From Rhabdophis nuchalis (lineage: Eukaryota; Chordata; Lepidosauria; Squamata; Natricidae), in contig CM077649.1 of the NCBI GenBank assembly GCA_039707465.1, positions 14,775,501-14,839,500 of the forward strand: a stretch of 64,000 nt of DNA, written 5' to 3'. The position numbers were made by a program, and so were the translations under genes. Of this stretch, positions 19,601 to 34,600 are shown in pieces. The notes under the pieces are model-generated. The model saw only the letters and a program-made list of their open reading frames with translations, had not been told where the DNA came from and did no database searches. The first letter of the stretch is position 1. Each line of letters begins with the position of its first letter.

Positions 19601-22600
19601 TGAGCAGACCATGTCTGCCACTGACTATTTCTGCAAAGTTTGCAATTACTTCAGAAATGAAACTTCACTTAAACCAAGGTTAAGTATTTAAAGAATATTG
19701 TTACCAAATCAATATTTCTCACATACAGTAAACAACATTTCTTATGGCCATATGTAAGAGACAGTGGTGTTCATGATTTTTACTTCTAAATGGACACAAA
19801 AATGATGGGGAAATGGGAAGGGTGAAGTTGCCAGAGTTGCCTTTATATCTATACTTATAGCTATGAAGTAACAGCATTATGCTAAAGAAGGAGCAACAGT
19901 AAAATGAGGGGTAGGGGAAAGTAATGTGGATGGACACTGCAGCTAAACTGAGTATCACAAAAACTCACATTCACTGCTGAAACTGCTATGGGTGCTTGTG
20001 TGTATATGTGCATAGTATTTTACTATATTTGAAATGCAGAATATCAAGGCTACTCAGATGATAAAGGACTACAATAATATAGAAAAAGGAATTGCTAATG
20101 GAGCTGAAATTCTAATTTCCAATTACTGGAAATATATCTAACTCCATTCTCTTATCTGCATTCAGGGCAGACAACCCTTTTTTTTTTTTTTTTCCTAATC
20201 TGCATTCTGTAGCCACAGTGTCCACAACATCAGGAATATATCATTGAAAAATGTTTCCAGAATGCCAAAAGGCAGTTCCCGTGATTCTAATTTTTTTTCT
20301 ACAGAGTTAAGAAGCCTTGCTCCGAAGCATATTAATGACAGAAATCAGATAATTACTTCCGTGGCAGAACTTATTAGCCCTTAGATGAAATCACTAATTA
20401 CGTTCTTGTCTGCTTTCAAGTTGCAGATAAAATAAAGTGTATGTTTATCATTTCAGTGATCTAATACAGCAGTATCATCAGATGTTGGTTTAAGCTCCGA
20501 AGAAGGTCCCAAATCAGGAGTATTCCAACCGTTGCAAATCGGAGAAATCTACCAATCCTGTACTTAAGTGCCCCCTCCCCAATTGTTTTGTTATTTACAC
20601 AAATGCTTACTTTGTTGGAAGATCTTGCATTGCTTTCAGGAGAGAGTAATATTGGCAGACACTGATTTCTGAAGTAAGGGAAGATTATTGTTATAGCATA
20701 CCATTATGCTTTCTCCTATACATTTTTCACCTGGGAACTTCTGGTCGGGTTTCCTGTTCATTGTAGCAATCGTGTAAGATCAGCGCTGTCAGTCCCTCCA
20801 GATGAAATCTAGGTCCTCCTGAAGGGGGACAGAGTACTGGGACAGGGGAAGCTTCAGAAGAGCACAGCATTCAGAATATCCAAGGAACTCAACTTCCAAA
20901 AAACTCTCTTTATTCTACTTCAGAGCTCGACCTAGTAGTAATTCCTTAAAACACCAATCACGACCAGTTCTCCTAGATCTATCATGTTTATCCCATTTTC
21001 CTTCACAAGAACAGTCTATCCATTTTCTTGGTTGATGAAAAATGTAAATTAACTTTTTGTATTCCGACTTTTCTTTTTGGAGTAGGCAATAACTGACAAT
21101 ATGAATTTGGTTACCATTCTAAACTAAAAGACTATTTTTTATAATAACAACGGGACACTGTCTGAAAATCAAGTGAGATTTAGTTTCATTTGTTTTAAGG
21201 CTGTGCTCCTAAACACCTTTAGTTATTGAGTGAATCTCAAAAATATGGTGGAAAAAGGACTGCTATTTGAGACTGGACAATTAGTATTGTTTTCTTTCTA
21301 TTTTGGCCTAATATTTAACAAATACCCTCTTCAAGAAATCACCATATATGTGATTCAAAGAGCAAATAAATACAGTAAGCCTAAAAAGAAATGTGTTGCA
21401 CATGTACTGTGAAGAATTTAATATTTTTGTATTTGTGAACTGATTACATCATTGATAATGCAAACAGACTAAAGTTGTTCTTTCTTCAAAAATATCAAAA
21501 ACCCTAATACCCAAACATTTTAAATTACATTGCTTAAAATTCAAGCAAATCAAAACACAAATTGCTTTTTTAAAGTGGCTTGCTTTCTACAACATAAAGC
21601 ACATTAACAAACATAACCCTCTGCGTATCCTTCTTATTTTTAAGTGATTCTTAAATTTCAATGTAAGTTTTCTTTAAAGCTTGATACAATGTAGACTTAA
21701 CATTTCATTTCTCAGAAAAATTACCAATAATTTACCAGAGTCACCTGACATATCCAACAACTGTTCTTTTAAGAAAATGGGGGATATTTATTATATGTAA
21801 TAATAGTGAATTAATTTGTTTTTCATATGATTTTACTTGCAAAGAAATTAATAGCCCAATCATATGCAACATTCAAGTCCTACTTAGTGTCAAATGGTCT
21901 TATTTGCAAGAAAGAAAGCTTATCTTGACAACTGAACTTAAATGTTGTAAGAAAGACTTTTCATTTAGGAATTCTGTATGCATATAGGCTGTATCTAACA
22001 TTTTGTATAGATTTTGCCATCTTTCTTACTTCATTCAAGAAACCAACATTTTCTGGGAATACAATTGAAAGCTCTCACATAAAGAATATTTAGGTATATT
22101 ATACACTCAACAAAATCTAAAAGTTACTGCTTCAAGCTACTTTTGATTTGCCTATTAATTGGAGAGAGGGGGGAAATAATCATTCTTACAAGGAGACAGC
22201 TCCAATAACATAAGAGTAATTTCTTATATACCTAGCCCTCTATGGGTAAAAACGTGGAGACGTACAATACCATAGAAGTCTTATCTCATAATTCTCTGAG
22301 AAATCTTCTACAAAACTATCTTCAGACCAAAGGTGATAGAAATCACACAATATCAATTCACAAACAGAATTGCAAGAGCTTTATCTCCATCTATTTGTAC
22401 ATCCAACAAACACTTATTTAAAAAAAAGTAATAGTAACATACTACCTACTCTGTATCAGGCTCCAATAACTATTCTACTCAAGTAGTGAATAATTGCCTG
22501 AGACTTGTACGAGATGAAGGAAAAAAGCAATATTATATCTGATTCCCCTAACACAGGGGTCTGCAAAGTTGGCTCTTTTAAGACGGGTGGACTTCAACTC

Positions 22601-25600
22601 CCAGAATCCCCCAGCCAGCATAGCTGGCTGGGGGATTCTGGGAGTTGAAGTCCACCCGTCTTAAAAGAGCCAACTTTGCAGACCCCTGCCCTAACAGACT
22701 ATATTATATAAGAGAGATTTATAATCCAAAGCATATAATATAAAGATTATTATAGGTATGAGAGACCTGAACAAAATGCTTGGGGTTAAGAAAATTAAGA
22801 GTCAATTTCTCCTATATTAGAATCCTAAAAAACAGAAGCAGTATCAGCTACATTTATGTACACTACATGCATTAATTTCAAAGCTTCAACCTTCTGTGAA
22901 GCATGGCTATGAACAGCCCTCAGCAGTCAACAATTTGAAATAGCTGGGTAGAGCTATTTAAGTAGTTCCAAAATGTTCACTGCTTAAAAAAAAGATATGC
23001 CTAGATGTGTCACTCAGGCATCTTGTAAAAAGCAAAGGAAAAAGGTTATTGCAAGATCTTCTGGGATGTCATGATTCAAGATTTTTCCATTTTTTTCAGA
23101 TGTCATTAAAATTAGCATGTCCCAATTAGATACTCTGCCAATTATATTATAGAAAGTATGGCCTTTTTTGTGAACTGTACATGAATGCTGAATACCAGAC
23201 ATATAATGGAAGTGAACTTTTTGTTAAAATGGCTGCTGTAAGTTAATCATTACCAACAATTCTCCACTTTTATTTCATAGAGAAAACCCTTTCATGAGGA
23301 AATATTTACATATAGTGTATTTACAGTACTTCCCATATATTTTAATTACAAAAGTGTAAAAGTATATTATACATTTTATCAACAAACACAAATATAAACT
23401 CTGGTTACTGTATCTAAATGCACTGATTCATCTACAATGCTTTTAAAAAAACAAGCAGGGTCCCACTAATAGGGCTTTGAAAAAAGCCAATCAGAATTAA
23501 ACAATCATAAAATTAATTGATAGATCAGCAAGCATGACAAATATATAAATAATTGTTTATTCAGACTGTAAAAATGTACTTGCCAAGCATATAATCCCAC
23601 TACATAAGGGTCTTTTGAACATTCCAAAACTGTAAATCAGGGGTGTCCAAACTTGGGAACTTTAAGACTTGTGGACTTCAACTCCCAGAATTCCCCAGCC
23701 AGCTATGCTGGCTGGGGAATTCTGGGAGTTGAAGTCCACAAGTCTTAAAGTTCCCAAGTTTGGACACCCCTGCTGTAAATCGTCAAACGATAGTTCCTAC
23801 AAACTTAGAAGCACCTTTATGATTTCAGCTATAGAAACAGCAGATGCAATATATGCTCTGTGAGCAGATCAGGATCAGTCATATAAAATTCAACTGCTAA
23901 AACTATCCAAACCATCTTTATTTTCATTATCTTTGCATTATTTCTGAGCAACTAGTAAATGCAAATAAATGTGTGTTAGCTCTGCCACTGCCCTATTAAT
24001 ATGCACAACCATATTCTGCAGACAAAGAAAAAAAAAAACCTCTCTTCTCAATTTGCAAAGACTACCTGTCTACTTTCATCAACTTGTCTTCTACTGATGT
24101 CCCCATCAAGTATGGGCCATTGTTCTTAGGATTTAATAAAGATAACGATAATAACTTCTAAATGTTGCCTTTGCAATCTAGAAAATCCTAGAATCTTCTC
24201 CTAAGAGCCAAGAATACTGTTAATTCAGGCCAGAGTTAGGCAAACTCCACTTTCAAAGATATGCACAACAGAAGCAAGCAAGTGAATTTTTACAGCCATA
24301 TTGACCATTGAGTTTCTATCCAAATTGTACTGAAATCAGCATCAAGACTAAGCTTAAACTAATAGAAAAGCCCATAGAATTGGAACCACATTTCAAGACA
24401 ATTTCAGCACAAAGTAACAGTAACCCTAGGAGAAATTAAAACAGTTATTTCTAAACAGGTGAGCACATATCAGTCTCCCAGTTTCTAAAGTCCGCCTATC
24501 AAACCAGTACTAACAGAGCTATTAAGCAGTGTAAATACAGAAGTCAAAACACATCGTGACAAAACACAAAAATAAATGTTTTTAATTTATTTTTCTGCAT
24601 ATATTTTAGGATGTTATTACTGTCCTAAGAGTATCAGTATCACTTCTTCCAGTGATTTCAAGGGAATTTAAAATGTTACATTTGGACTCATCTGTCTGAA
24701 TATCATCTACCTTTTTAACCCACGCTTGGGGACCGCTGTTGGATAACTGTTCAGAAGTCAACACCTGTGCTCCAGTACTGCCTGTAAAATGGCCTGGTAT
24801 AGAATTCAGCTCAGCCCAGGCATCAATCTGCAATTACAAAGGAGCATAATAATTAATTAAAACATTTCCAAACATTAAGAATATATCAAAATAACTTCCT
24901 CGTTGTAGTGCTTCTTGCTATATCAATTTAAACCTTGATACGTTCATTTCAAAACAATTTAAAACAATACTTTCTTGAAAACATCTCCAAGTGTTACCAT
25001 TATCTTAATATTTATTTATTTATTTATTTATTTTTCACATTTATAACCCGCATCCATTTCACCACAAAGGGACTCGGGGCGGCGAACAGAGATTTAAGAT
25101 CAATTATACATAAATACAAAATATTATTAAATAATAACTAAATTAAATCAATACCCTGCTTAAAATAAGTTTAAATTTAAAACCCAAATTACAATTTTGA
25201 GTTGTTATAAAATAATGGTTGTGGAGTAGATCATGCTAGGCCGGCCAGATGAAAATAATAAGTTTTTAGGTGCCGGCGAAACAAGCGGAGGTCTGTGATG
25301 GAACGGAGGTCGGGAGGTAGGCCATTCTAGAGGGTAGGGCCCACCACAGAGAAGGCCCTTCCCCTGGGAGCCGCCAACCGCCATTGTCCGGTCGACGGCA
25401 CCCGGAGAAGACCCTCTCCCTGGGAGTGAGTCAGTCGAAGGGAAGTATGGGGTAGAAGACGGTCTTGAAGGTAGCTAGGCCCCGTGCCATGGAGCACCTT
25501 GAATATGGTCATCAAAACCTTGTAACGCACCCGGTAGGTCACAGGTAGCCAGTGCAGCTCGCGCAGGAGTGGTGTTATGTGGGAATGTCTTGAGATTCCC

Positions 25601-28600
25601 ATGATCACCCACGCGGCTGCATTCTGGACCAACTGCAACCTCCGAGTGCATCTGAAGGGGAGCCCCATGTAGAGAGCGTTGCAGTAGTCCAGACGAGAAG
25701 TCATGAGTGCTTGAGTGACTGTGCGAAGGGTCTTAATATTAAAATGTTACGTTATGACTATTTGAAAAGCAATGGAACCATAGTCTTCTCTAAGGGGGAA
25801 AAAATCCCTCAGAACCTTTGAAAATGCAGAAGTTTCACTCTTTATTTTGACATAAACCTTACTCTGTACCTTAAGAGTGTGACCCTATCTTACTATTTCC
25901 TAAGGCTTTTGACTAGATATGCTACAATACAGGTAATCCTTGACTTACAACCACAATTGAGTTCAAAATTTCTGTTGTTAAGTGAGATATTTAATTTTGC
26001 CCCATTTTACAACCTTTCTTGCCACAGTTAAGTGAATCACTGCAGTTGATAAATGAGTAACATGGTTGTTACTAATTTAGTGGTTGTACGCTCCCATAGA
26101 GAGGGTCTCCTCATGGTGCCGTCGGCTAGACAATGTCGACTGGCGACACCATGAAAGTTTCCCAAAACTGAAAGGCATGGAGAGGTAGAGAAAAAGATTA
26201 GATTTTATCTCCTTTCAATTTTGCTTACTATTTCCCCCCCGCTTTTCTTTGCCTATGTTTCTATGGGAATATGTAAACAACAAAGCTTTAAAGAAACTGA
26301 AAAGTCTGAAATTAATACTTGCCAGAAATATGTAAAACTGGTAAGATTTTAAATTCCTCTGTTTTTTATAACATTTTCAAGATAAAATTGGGAAATAGAA
26401 AGAAATTATAACTTGCCCGTTCTTGTGCACGATTTAACAAGCACATTGCCTCCAGGTCAAATGTATTTTCCGTAAGTCTCTTTTGGGCTATCGTCCGTTC
26501 ACTCAGTGCTGAGGAGATGTCCACGGGCTAAAAAAAATAGTAAAAACATTAGCCTTTTTCTATGTACTTAGGTAAATATTCTCCTACAGAGGAATACAAA
26601 ATTTTATCTCATTGCAAGCCAATACTGTGGCCACTAGATTGGCCCATTACACTGCTGTTTTGCAAGCTGCACTGGTTGCCAGTTTGCTCCAATTCAAGGT
26701 GCTGGTTATCACGTTTAAAAGCTCTTTGTAACATGAGACCAGGTTATCAAAGGAACCATCTCACCCCAATGGGATTGGTCTGCCCCAACCACACTAGTAG
26801 AAAGGGTATGATTCCATTTGTCAAGGAATTCTGGCTGACGGGGTCCAGAAGAAAACCTTTTCTGCCGTGGCTCCTGTCCTCTGGAAAAATGCTCCCCAAG
26901 ACAATCTTCCCCCTATCATTTTGGCCTTCCAAAAGGGCCTGGGGGCCTAGATCTGCCAATTGGTCTGGTGCCCCGATGAGGATGTGTCATACTGGAGGTG
27001 GTTAACTCCACTTTCATCCCCTATGTATCTTGCTCCCTTCCTTTTCAGGTTTGTTAATTTTAAGTTAATGTTAATGTTTTATCTTGTTGCATTGAGTTGG
27101 TTGAAAGCCACCTAGAGTCAAAAGGTGTTTCATGTGCCACACATGTTTATAGACACACACTCAATTTTTTTAATACATTTTCCTAGAATTAGAGTTATGA
27201 TTCAAATATAGATTGTCTTGAGAAATAAGCAATATTGAAAATACTATAAATAAATTGTAGAAATAATATATATTCACAACTATATTAATAATTAACAATA
27301 GAACAAAAGCTAGCCGGTCAATGTTGAATCTGGATAGTGCACTCTGCACTACCCAAAGACGGCAGAATAGCAGATTAAAAAATGGAGAACCCACAAAATA
27401 TTAAGACCTGCAAATGATTGTACAATGATTGGGGGGGGGGGGGGGGGGGGGGAGACAAACGACACAGTATCACTAGTAATATCCGTCTTAGGTGCTATTC
27501 CAAAACAGTCTAGAGTACTATTTGAACACCATCAGCATTGACAAAATCACCATCAGTAAATTGCAATAGGCAAGTCTACTTTGAACAGCTTTTATCCAGC
27601 AATACCTTTAAAGCAGGGGTCCCCAACCTTTGCTGGCTGGAGAATTCTGGGAGCTGAAGTCCTTCAGACTTAAAGTTGCAAAAGTTGGGGACCCCTGCTT
27701 TAAACCATTAAACATCTGCCTATGTCAGGTCTTGGATAAAGATGCCAACTCCAGTGTAAATATTTGACTGTAAAATCAGAAATATATATATATATATAAC
27801 ACAATATGTATAGCCTATTCTAATTGCCAAATTATATACATTGGGGTGATTGCTTTTTCTTATTTCTAAAAGCATACATTTTGTACAACAGAATTTATAT
27901 TCCAACTTTCCTTTGGAATTTCTATCACTAAAATAATTATTTTGGCAACTGGACCGGAGTAGGAGAACAATCTAAAAGCAGCACATCGGTTCTATACTTG
28001 AGAATTGTTTGGCTTGCACGCTACATTATAATCTAATGTCTATACATTTAATGGAAGATTTTACAGCCAGGGTCTCTAGTCTCTTTCAACTTTTTACCTC
28101 CAAATTGGCTGGATCGGGAAACACATCATCCTTGTTCTCATCCTTGTTCTTCTCAACTGGAACCCATTCCCCATATGCACTATCTGCTTCTTTTTTCCTG
28201 TGTTGAGATCCTGAGGAAACTGGAAACTCTTTTGTCAGAGTTACCTGAGTTTTGGGAGCTGTTGGTTTTATTGTAGGAGTCTTTGGGAGGAGAGAAAGAA
28301 AGAATAAACAGACTTTCAATTATGAACCCACATACGACAAATACACATCTAAGTAAAGTCCTAGTCCTTGCTTGCATTGGCAAAACATGTGTGACAAACT
28401 GAACGAGCAACGAAAGTTTCCAACTTTGAAGTTTTACAATCCAGATAATTTTATCACATTTTTACCGTTTACTACTATCACAAATAATATATATATAATG
28501 TATCATTCCAAAGCCCATGATACAAAGCAAATTAAAGCTTTTTTATTTATTTTTTAGATTTTTTATACCGCGCCTATCTCCCCGAAGGGAGTCAGGGCTC

Positions 28601-31600
28601 ACTTTTAAAATAAATGTTTCAAAAATAGGGGGGGAAAGCAGTGAAATAAATGGTGATATTTGAATTCATTCTTCATCAACTTTGTCAACAATCTGTGATG
28701 CAGAAAAAAGTCCCACTAAAAGCAGAAACAGCCTCTTTTTTCTTTTTCCGTTACACTCTCATGAGAAGAATTCTATTCAAGGAAAATCCATATAACATAA
28801 ATTCATTATTATAGGAAACAAGGTTGTCTATGAGTATTTGCCATCCAAGTTATGAAAACAAATATCATAGGCAAAGACACACTTGTCTTGATCCGTTCTA
28901 AAGATTTACAGCAATAGTTTATTTAGATAATCATGGTAGGTCATACTGTAATGTAGATTACTACATTTTTCAGAGTATAAGACGCGCCTTTTCCCCCCAC
29001 AAAAAAGGGTGAAAATCTGGGTGCGTCTTATACACTGAACACAGCATTTCTGGCTTCCTGAAACTCACCCCCTTCACAAAAATGGTCGTGCAGAGGGTTT
29101 GGAAGACCTGCAAAGTGCTCCGGGGGCTGGGGAGGGCAAAAATGAGTGAAAAATGGAACATTTTTTGCTGGTTTCTGCCCCCCCCCCCAAGTCCTCTCTG
29201 CAAGCCTCCCAAAGCCCCTGCATGGCCTGTTTTGCAAAAAATGGGGCCGTTTTCGCATAAAACAGGCTGGTTTTATCCCCCCCCCTGCCCCCCAGAACAC
29301 TCTACAAGCCTCCAAAAGGGTATACATGCCCTGGGGTTGGGTTTTAGGAGGCATGTAGAGGGTTTAGGAGGCCTGCAGAGTGCAAAAACTTTTTTTTAAA
29401 TGTACCTCTTCAAAATCTTGCTGTGTCTTATAGTCTGAAAAATACAGTAATTATGCTGTTTGTTTTCAGCCATTTATTTTTTATTTTAAAAAATAATTCT
29501 TTTCTTTTTGATATCAATATGTATTATCTTTTACTATTGCTGAAATCTCGTTTCCATCAAGATATTTTAAACTGAGTTGGCTAAACTCCTTATTTTACCC
29601 TGCTTACCATCATGTAAACCTTCTAATAATATGTCATGAATACAGTTTTAATTTTTATAACAGAACTTTGCTTAATACAATTCCAATCCAATTCCAAATC
29701 TCCAAAACAATTTTTGAGGAGTCTGGGACTTATGAGCGTATTAGAAATTCGTCTTCCCCATTCTGCTAAATCTTGTTCCATAAATTATATGAAATAAATC
29801 TAATAATCATGATCATCATCATTATTGTCATTGTACTAAAATTACAATGAAATTGGTTTTAACTTCACTGGTGCAATTACTGTGTGTTAACTAAATTTTC
29901 AGTAACCTGAAGGGAGGAATGTAATCTCTATCTTTTCATCACTTAGAACATCCACTTTTGCTTTTTAAAATGTTGGTGAAATCCATTTAAAAACCCAGAA
30001 TATGCCTAAATGCTAGCTGTGGCTTATTACAAGTATTGATAATACTGTTAGTATTTGTCTGCAATTAATAAAACATTATACTTGTGCATTCCCCTTGTCA
30101 GTTAAGTATTTTGTAAAAAGTACTTAAATGAAACAAAAATGCAGCTGCAAGTGAGTTTACAATACGTACAGTTAAATTGAAGAAAATAGGTTTGGGTTCA
30201 TTCAGCTTAAAGGGATGGTTAATAAAAGGATGTTCCTCCTCTTCTTCATCAGAAACATGAGGTTTATTTACAATGATATCATCTTCCTGGCTTTGGGCAA
30301 TCTTCTTGCATTTCTGAAAATAAAATCAACATTATATAATATATGATGAAATAAGTATTATTAAAGGATCGGGGAGATAAATATATATAATGGCATTTCC
30401 TAAAATATGACAAGTTAAAAAAACTAGACTCAGAACAATCGTCCACTAAAACAATATAAACAAACCTGCTCTTACTGCCATTTAGAGTTACGAAGCCAGG
30501 TGATCTAGTAAATTTGAGAGCTAACCAGTTTATTTCTAGAATACAGGGATGCATAATTTTATCCCAGATAAAGAACAAAGCAATTTTATTATTCTTATCA
30601 TGTAAAAGCCAGTTTGGTCTAAGGCAGAGGTCTCATTCTCGCGGCCCGCGGACCAATTGCAGCCCGCAGGATGGTATCTTGTGGCCCCCACCGTGATATG
30701 AAAGTATAACATTAGTGATATGAAAGTATAATATCCAATATAATGGAATCCCTTATGCCAGGGGTCCCCAACCTTTGCAACTTTAAGTCTGAAGGACTTC
30801 AGCTCCCAGAATTCACCTTCAATTCCTTTGATTCTTATCTACTGCCAATTTGCTTTGGCCATTAGTAGTTCAGATTCTGCCACTTTAGCAATGCAGTTAT
30901 AAAGCATGATGTCATGTGACTGCATTGGTTAGTAACCAAAATCCTTGGAGTCTTATTTGCTGTTATAACCACAGGATGGTGTGGGTCATTAAATAGGAAG
31001 AGGTGAGAGTCCCTAGCATGGAGTGCAATGTGTGTGTGGGTCCTACCTGTGGATGTTAAGGAGCACAGTGAATCAGCAGGGACTGAGGTAGATTGACATG
31101 GGCCTTGGGAAGATACTAGAGTAGGTTGGTAAGTTGGTGGAGGCTGTGGTTGGGTGGGCATGTGCTACAGTTAACAGGCAGGAGCTGCTAGACCAACTAG
31201 AGCAGGGGTCTCCAACCTTTGCAACTTTAAGTCTGAAAGACTTCCGCTCCCAGCTCCCTGGCTGGAGAAGTCTGGGAGCTGAAGTCCTTCAGACTTAAAG
31301 TTGCAAGGTTGGGGACCCCTGCCTTATGCGGCCCAGCCTCACCCAGACTGCCTCCAGTGGCCCTCAGGGAAATTGAGTTTGAGACCCCTGGTCTAAGGGT
31401 TAAGGTAGCTGGCTAGAAAGTGGGAGATCATTAATTCTAGGCTACCTTTGGCACAAAGCCAGTCAGGTGACCTTGGGACTATCATCTTGTCTCAACTCTA
31501 GAAAGAAGGCAATGGTGAGCCACTTCTGAAATCTGTCAAGAAAACTTCATGATCTAATCCAGGGGTCTGCAAAGTCGGCTCTTTTAAGACTGGTGGACTT

Positions 31601-34600
31601 CAACTCCCAGAGTTCCCCAGCCAGCATAGCTGGCTGGGGAATTCTGGGAGTTGAAGTCCACCAGTCTTAAAAGAGCCGACTTTGCAGACCCCTGATCTAA
31701 TCAGTCACCAAGAATCAATACTGACTCAAAAGCACACCCAGCCATCTACACAAATCAAGTTAAAAAAAAAAACCCAGACTTGGTTCAAGTTGCACTTATC
31801 TGTGTCCTTGTATTAGACCTAATGTTTTTCAAACAGGGCATGTTTTTTATTTTGAAAACTAAATATAGCACCAATTTTTTCATTACATCAGTGTTAAGAC
31901 AGCATCAAATTCTCGATGCTCTGTTCTGTTTAAATTTTGGAATTGCCGTTTTATATTTAAAATAACCGGTTTGCACCTAAAAGTGCTTCAGATTTGACAC
32001 CATGAAACACCTCTAGCTAGTTTTCATACATCGGTTTCATTTTGTTCTTCTCACCTCAGTCAGTTCCAATATTGTTTCTTTTGCTGACTTTTGAGTGACT
32101 TTCTCTTCCTTCTTCTCTGGAGTTATAACAGGCATCAGATTTGGTGGGAGTGGAACCCCAGCCTTAGCACACATTGCTGCTGCATTTGCCTTGGCTATTT
32201 CAAGTAACTGTGCCTTATCTACAAGGAAAAGGAAATTATTTACTTTTTGCCAGTCTCGTGGTGCAAACTTACAGAATTTGAATGCTGGTTTGACACTTGA
32301 ACAATTGTCTACTTCTTTTCAAATATCTGTTCTAGCATTCTCACCCACCTAAGAGGCCAGTTATTAAGTCTGAGTGTTCAGTTAAAGTACAACAACGGGT
32401 GGTATAAGTTTTGAATAGAGATATTAGGCAAAATGAGAAAATAGCATGTATAAATATTTAAAAGGAAATTTATAAATTGAGGGCATTTGCTCCTGACTTG
32501 GTTATATTTTTGCAAGACCAAAAAATAATATAGAATATTTGATGAGGAAATTAAATGAGTTTGGGGGGTTTCGCAGGTTTTAAAATGAATACACAGAAAA
32601 CAACAATGCTTATTAAGAATACGACCTCTCAGGATGGTGACATGTTGACTAAAAGGCTGGTTTTAAGGTTGAGAAAAAAGTGAAATACCTGGGGGGTTAT
32701 ATTGGTAAATAGAAACACAGAACTACTTCAAAATAACTATGTGCATCTTTAGAATAATATTGAAAAGAACTTACTGAGATGGAATAAATTGTAATTATCA
32801 TTAATGGGTAGAATTTCTTTGTAATTAAGATGTTTTACCAAACATGCTTTTTATGTTTTAGGTGCTGCCATTACTTGCAACTTGCAACTGATACTCCATT
32901 TAAACAATGGCAGAGGGATATTTCCACGTTTATATGGTATATTTGGGGGGGGGGGGGGGGAAACAAAAAATTACCGTATTTTTCAGTCTATACGATGCAC
33001 CAAGATTTCAAAGTGGTAAGTAAGGGGGGGGGTTTGTCCTCCCTGGCCCCCAGGAGCACTCTGCAGCTATTTTTGGCCTCCTGAAGCTCCGCCCCTGCAT
33101 CACATTTGTTTTGCAAAAAATGGGCCATTTTTCACAAAAATGGGGGCATTTTTGCCTTCCTCCACCTCCCAGAAACACTCTGGGGGCTGGGGGAAGGGAA
33201 AATGGCCCATTTTTCACCAAAACGGGCATTTTTCCATTCTTCCAGCTCTGCTGAAGTCTGAAGAGTGTTTCTGGGAGGTGGAGGAAGGCAAAAATGCCCC
33301 CATTTTTGTGAAAAATGGCCCATTTTTTGCAAAACAAATGTGATGCAGGGGCGGAGCTTCAGGAGGCCAAAAATAGCTGTATTCGGTGTATAAGACACAT
33401 CTTATACTCCGAAAAATACTGTAGATACAAATTACTGCAAGATGCTAAGGAAAGAGGAGGTTTGGGTTAATCAGATTTGAAATTGTATTTCAATGTTTGC
33501 TGTTTGGGTAAAAGAGTGTGGGTTAATCTTCAGTATAAGAGATTACTTGAGGCCATGAATTAAGATTTGGATGGCACAGATATTTATGGTGTGACAAGAT
33601 TAAAATAAATCTCTACTTTAATAACCATTTTGTTAGGCGTGACCTCCTCCTAAGAGTTTGGAATAAATATAAAACAAGATTTTCTGTGAAGATGCCAGAA
33701 TTTTTTTTTAGAAAGGAATGGTGGCAAAACCAGACTGGTGGATTTACGGTCAAATAATATCTTTTAGTTTAGTTCACTTTATTGTCACTGCACCTCGTCC
33801 AACAAAGTTTTGGTGATGTTAAAATCTAAAGAGGAATTAGAATCAGAATGACGTGTCTGCCACTGTTTTGCATATTTACAATTGAGAGGAAGATTTAAAT
33901 CAGATAAAAAGAGATATGGGTTTGACTGCAAAAAATGAATTGGAAATCTTACTGCACGGTGTGGTGTTAAGCACATTATTGCTGAGGTCTATAAATTGTT
34001 ATTGAATTTGAATTTGGACAATGAATATGTAAAGCATTACATTATTCAAGGGGCGAGAAACTTTGGATATAATGTAATGAACAATGGATGAAAGGTCTAA
34101 AAAGGTCTAAACTAAAATTTAAAAGGTATTTAAAATCAGATAAGTTGTCAAGAATGTATAAAGGCATTTCAAATGAATGTTGGAAATCTAAAGAAAGGGA
34201 TCTTTTACCACTTATGGTAGACATGTGATAAAGCAAAGAAATATTGGAGCAAGAGTTCACATCTTAATACAGAAGATTCTCAAAGTGAATATATAGATAA
34301 AACCAGAAACTTTTATTCTGGGTTTATTGGAAAGACTTGGAAATATTTTGGAACTTTATGTTATATATGTTGACAGCTGCAAGATTATTTTACACACAAT
34401 AATGAAGGACACTTTGATTCCTACAATGGATGAATGGTTGCAAAAGTTGTGGAGTTAGCAGAGATGGCCACATTGACTACTTTGATCAAAGAAAAAAATA
34501 CAATTACTTTTGTTTCTACTTGGAAACTACTTCTGAACTTTGTCCTTGAGGTAGAAAAAAAAATGAAACTTTTGGCTTTTATCGATTAAATAGGTTTGTA

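Larger units (their letters stand above)
16773..24710 (-). other. SON intron 8, mostly unrecognised
   Basis: 7.9 kb. Two palindromic hAT MITEs (22554, 23638) were recognised. 17.0-22.5 kb is AT-rich, with little obvious repeat content beyond short CA/TG and T runs, and no credible frame. The low repeat content contrasts with the other introns and could mean conserved non-coding sequence, which one sequence cannot show. Confidence 0.6.

Noticed and set aside
29028..29399. Pro/Phe-rich frames on both strands near 29.2 kb
   Set aside because: They translate C- and G-rich runs of a TA-flanked DNA element and its internal repeats.
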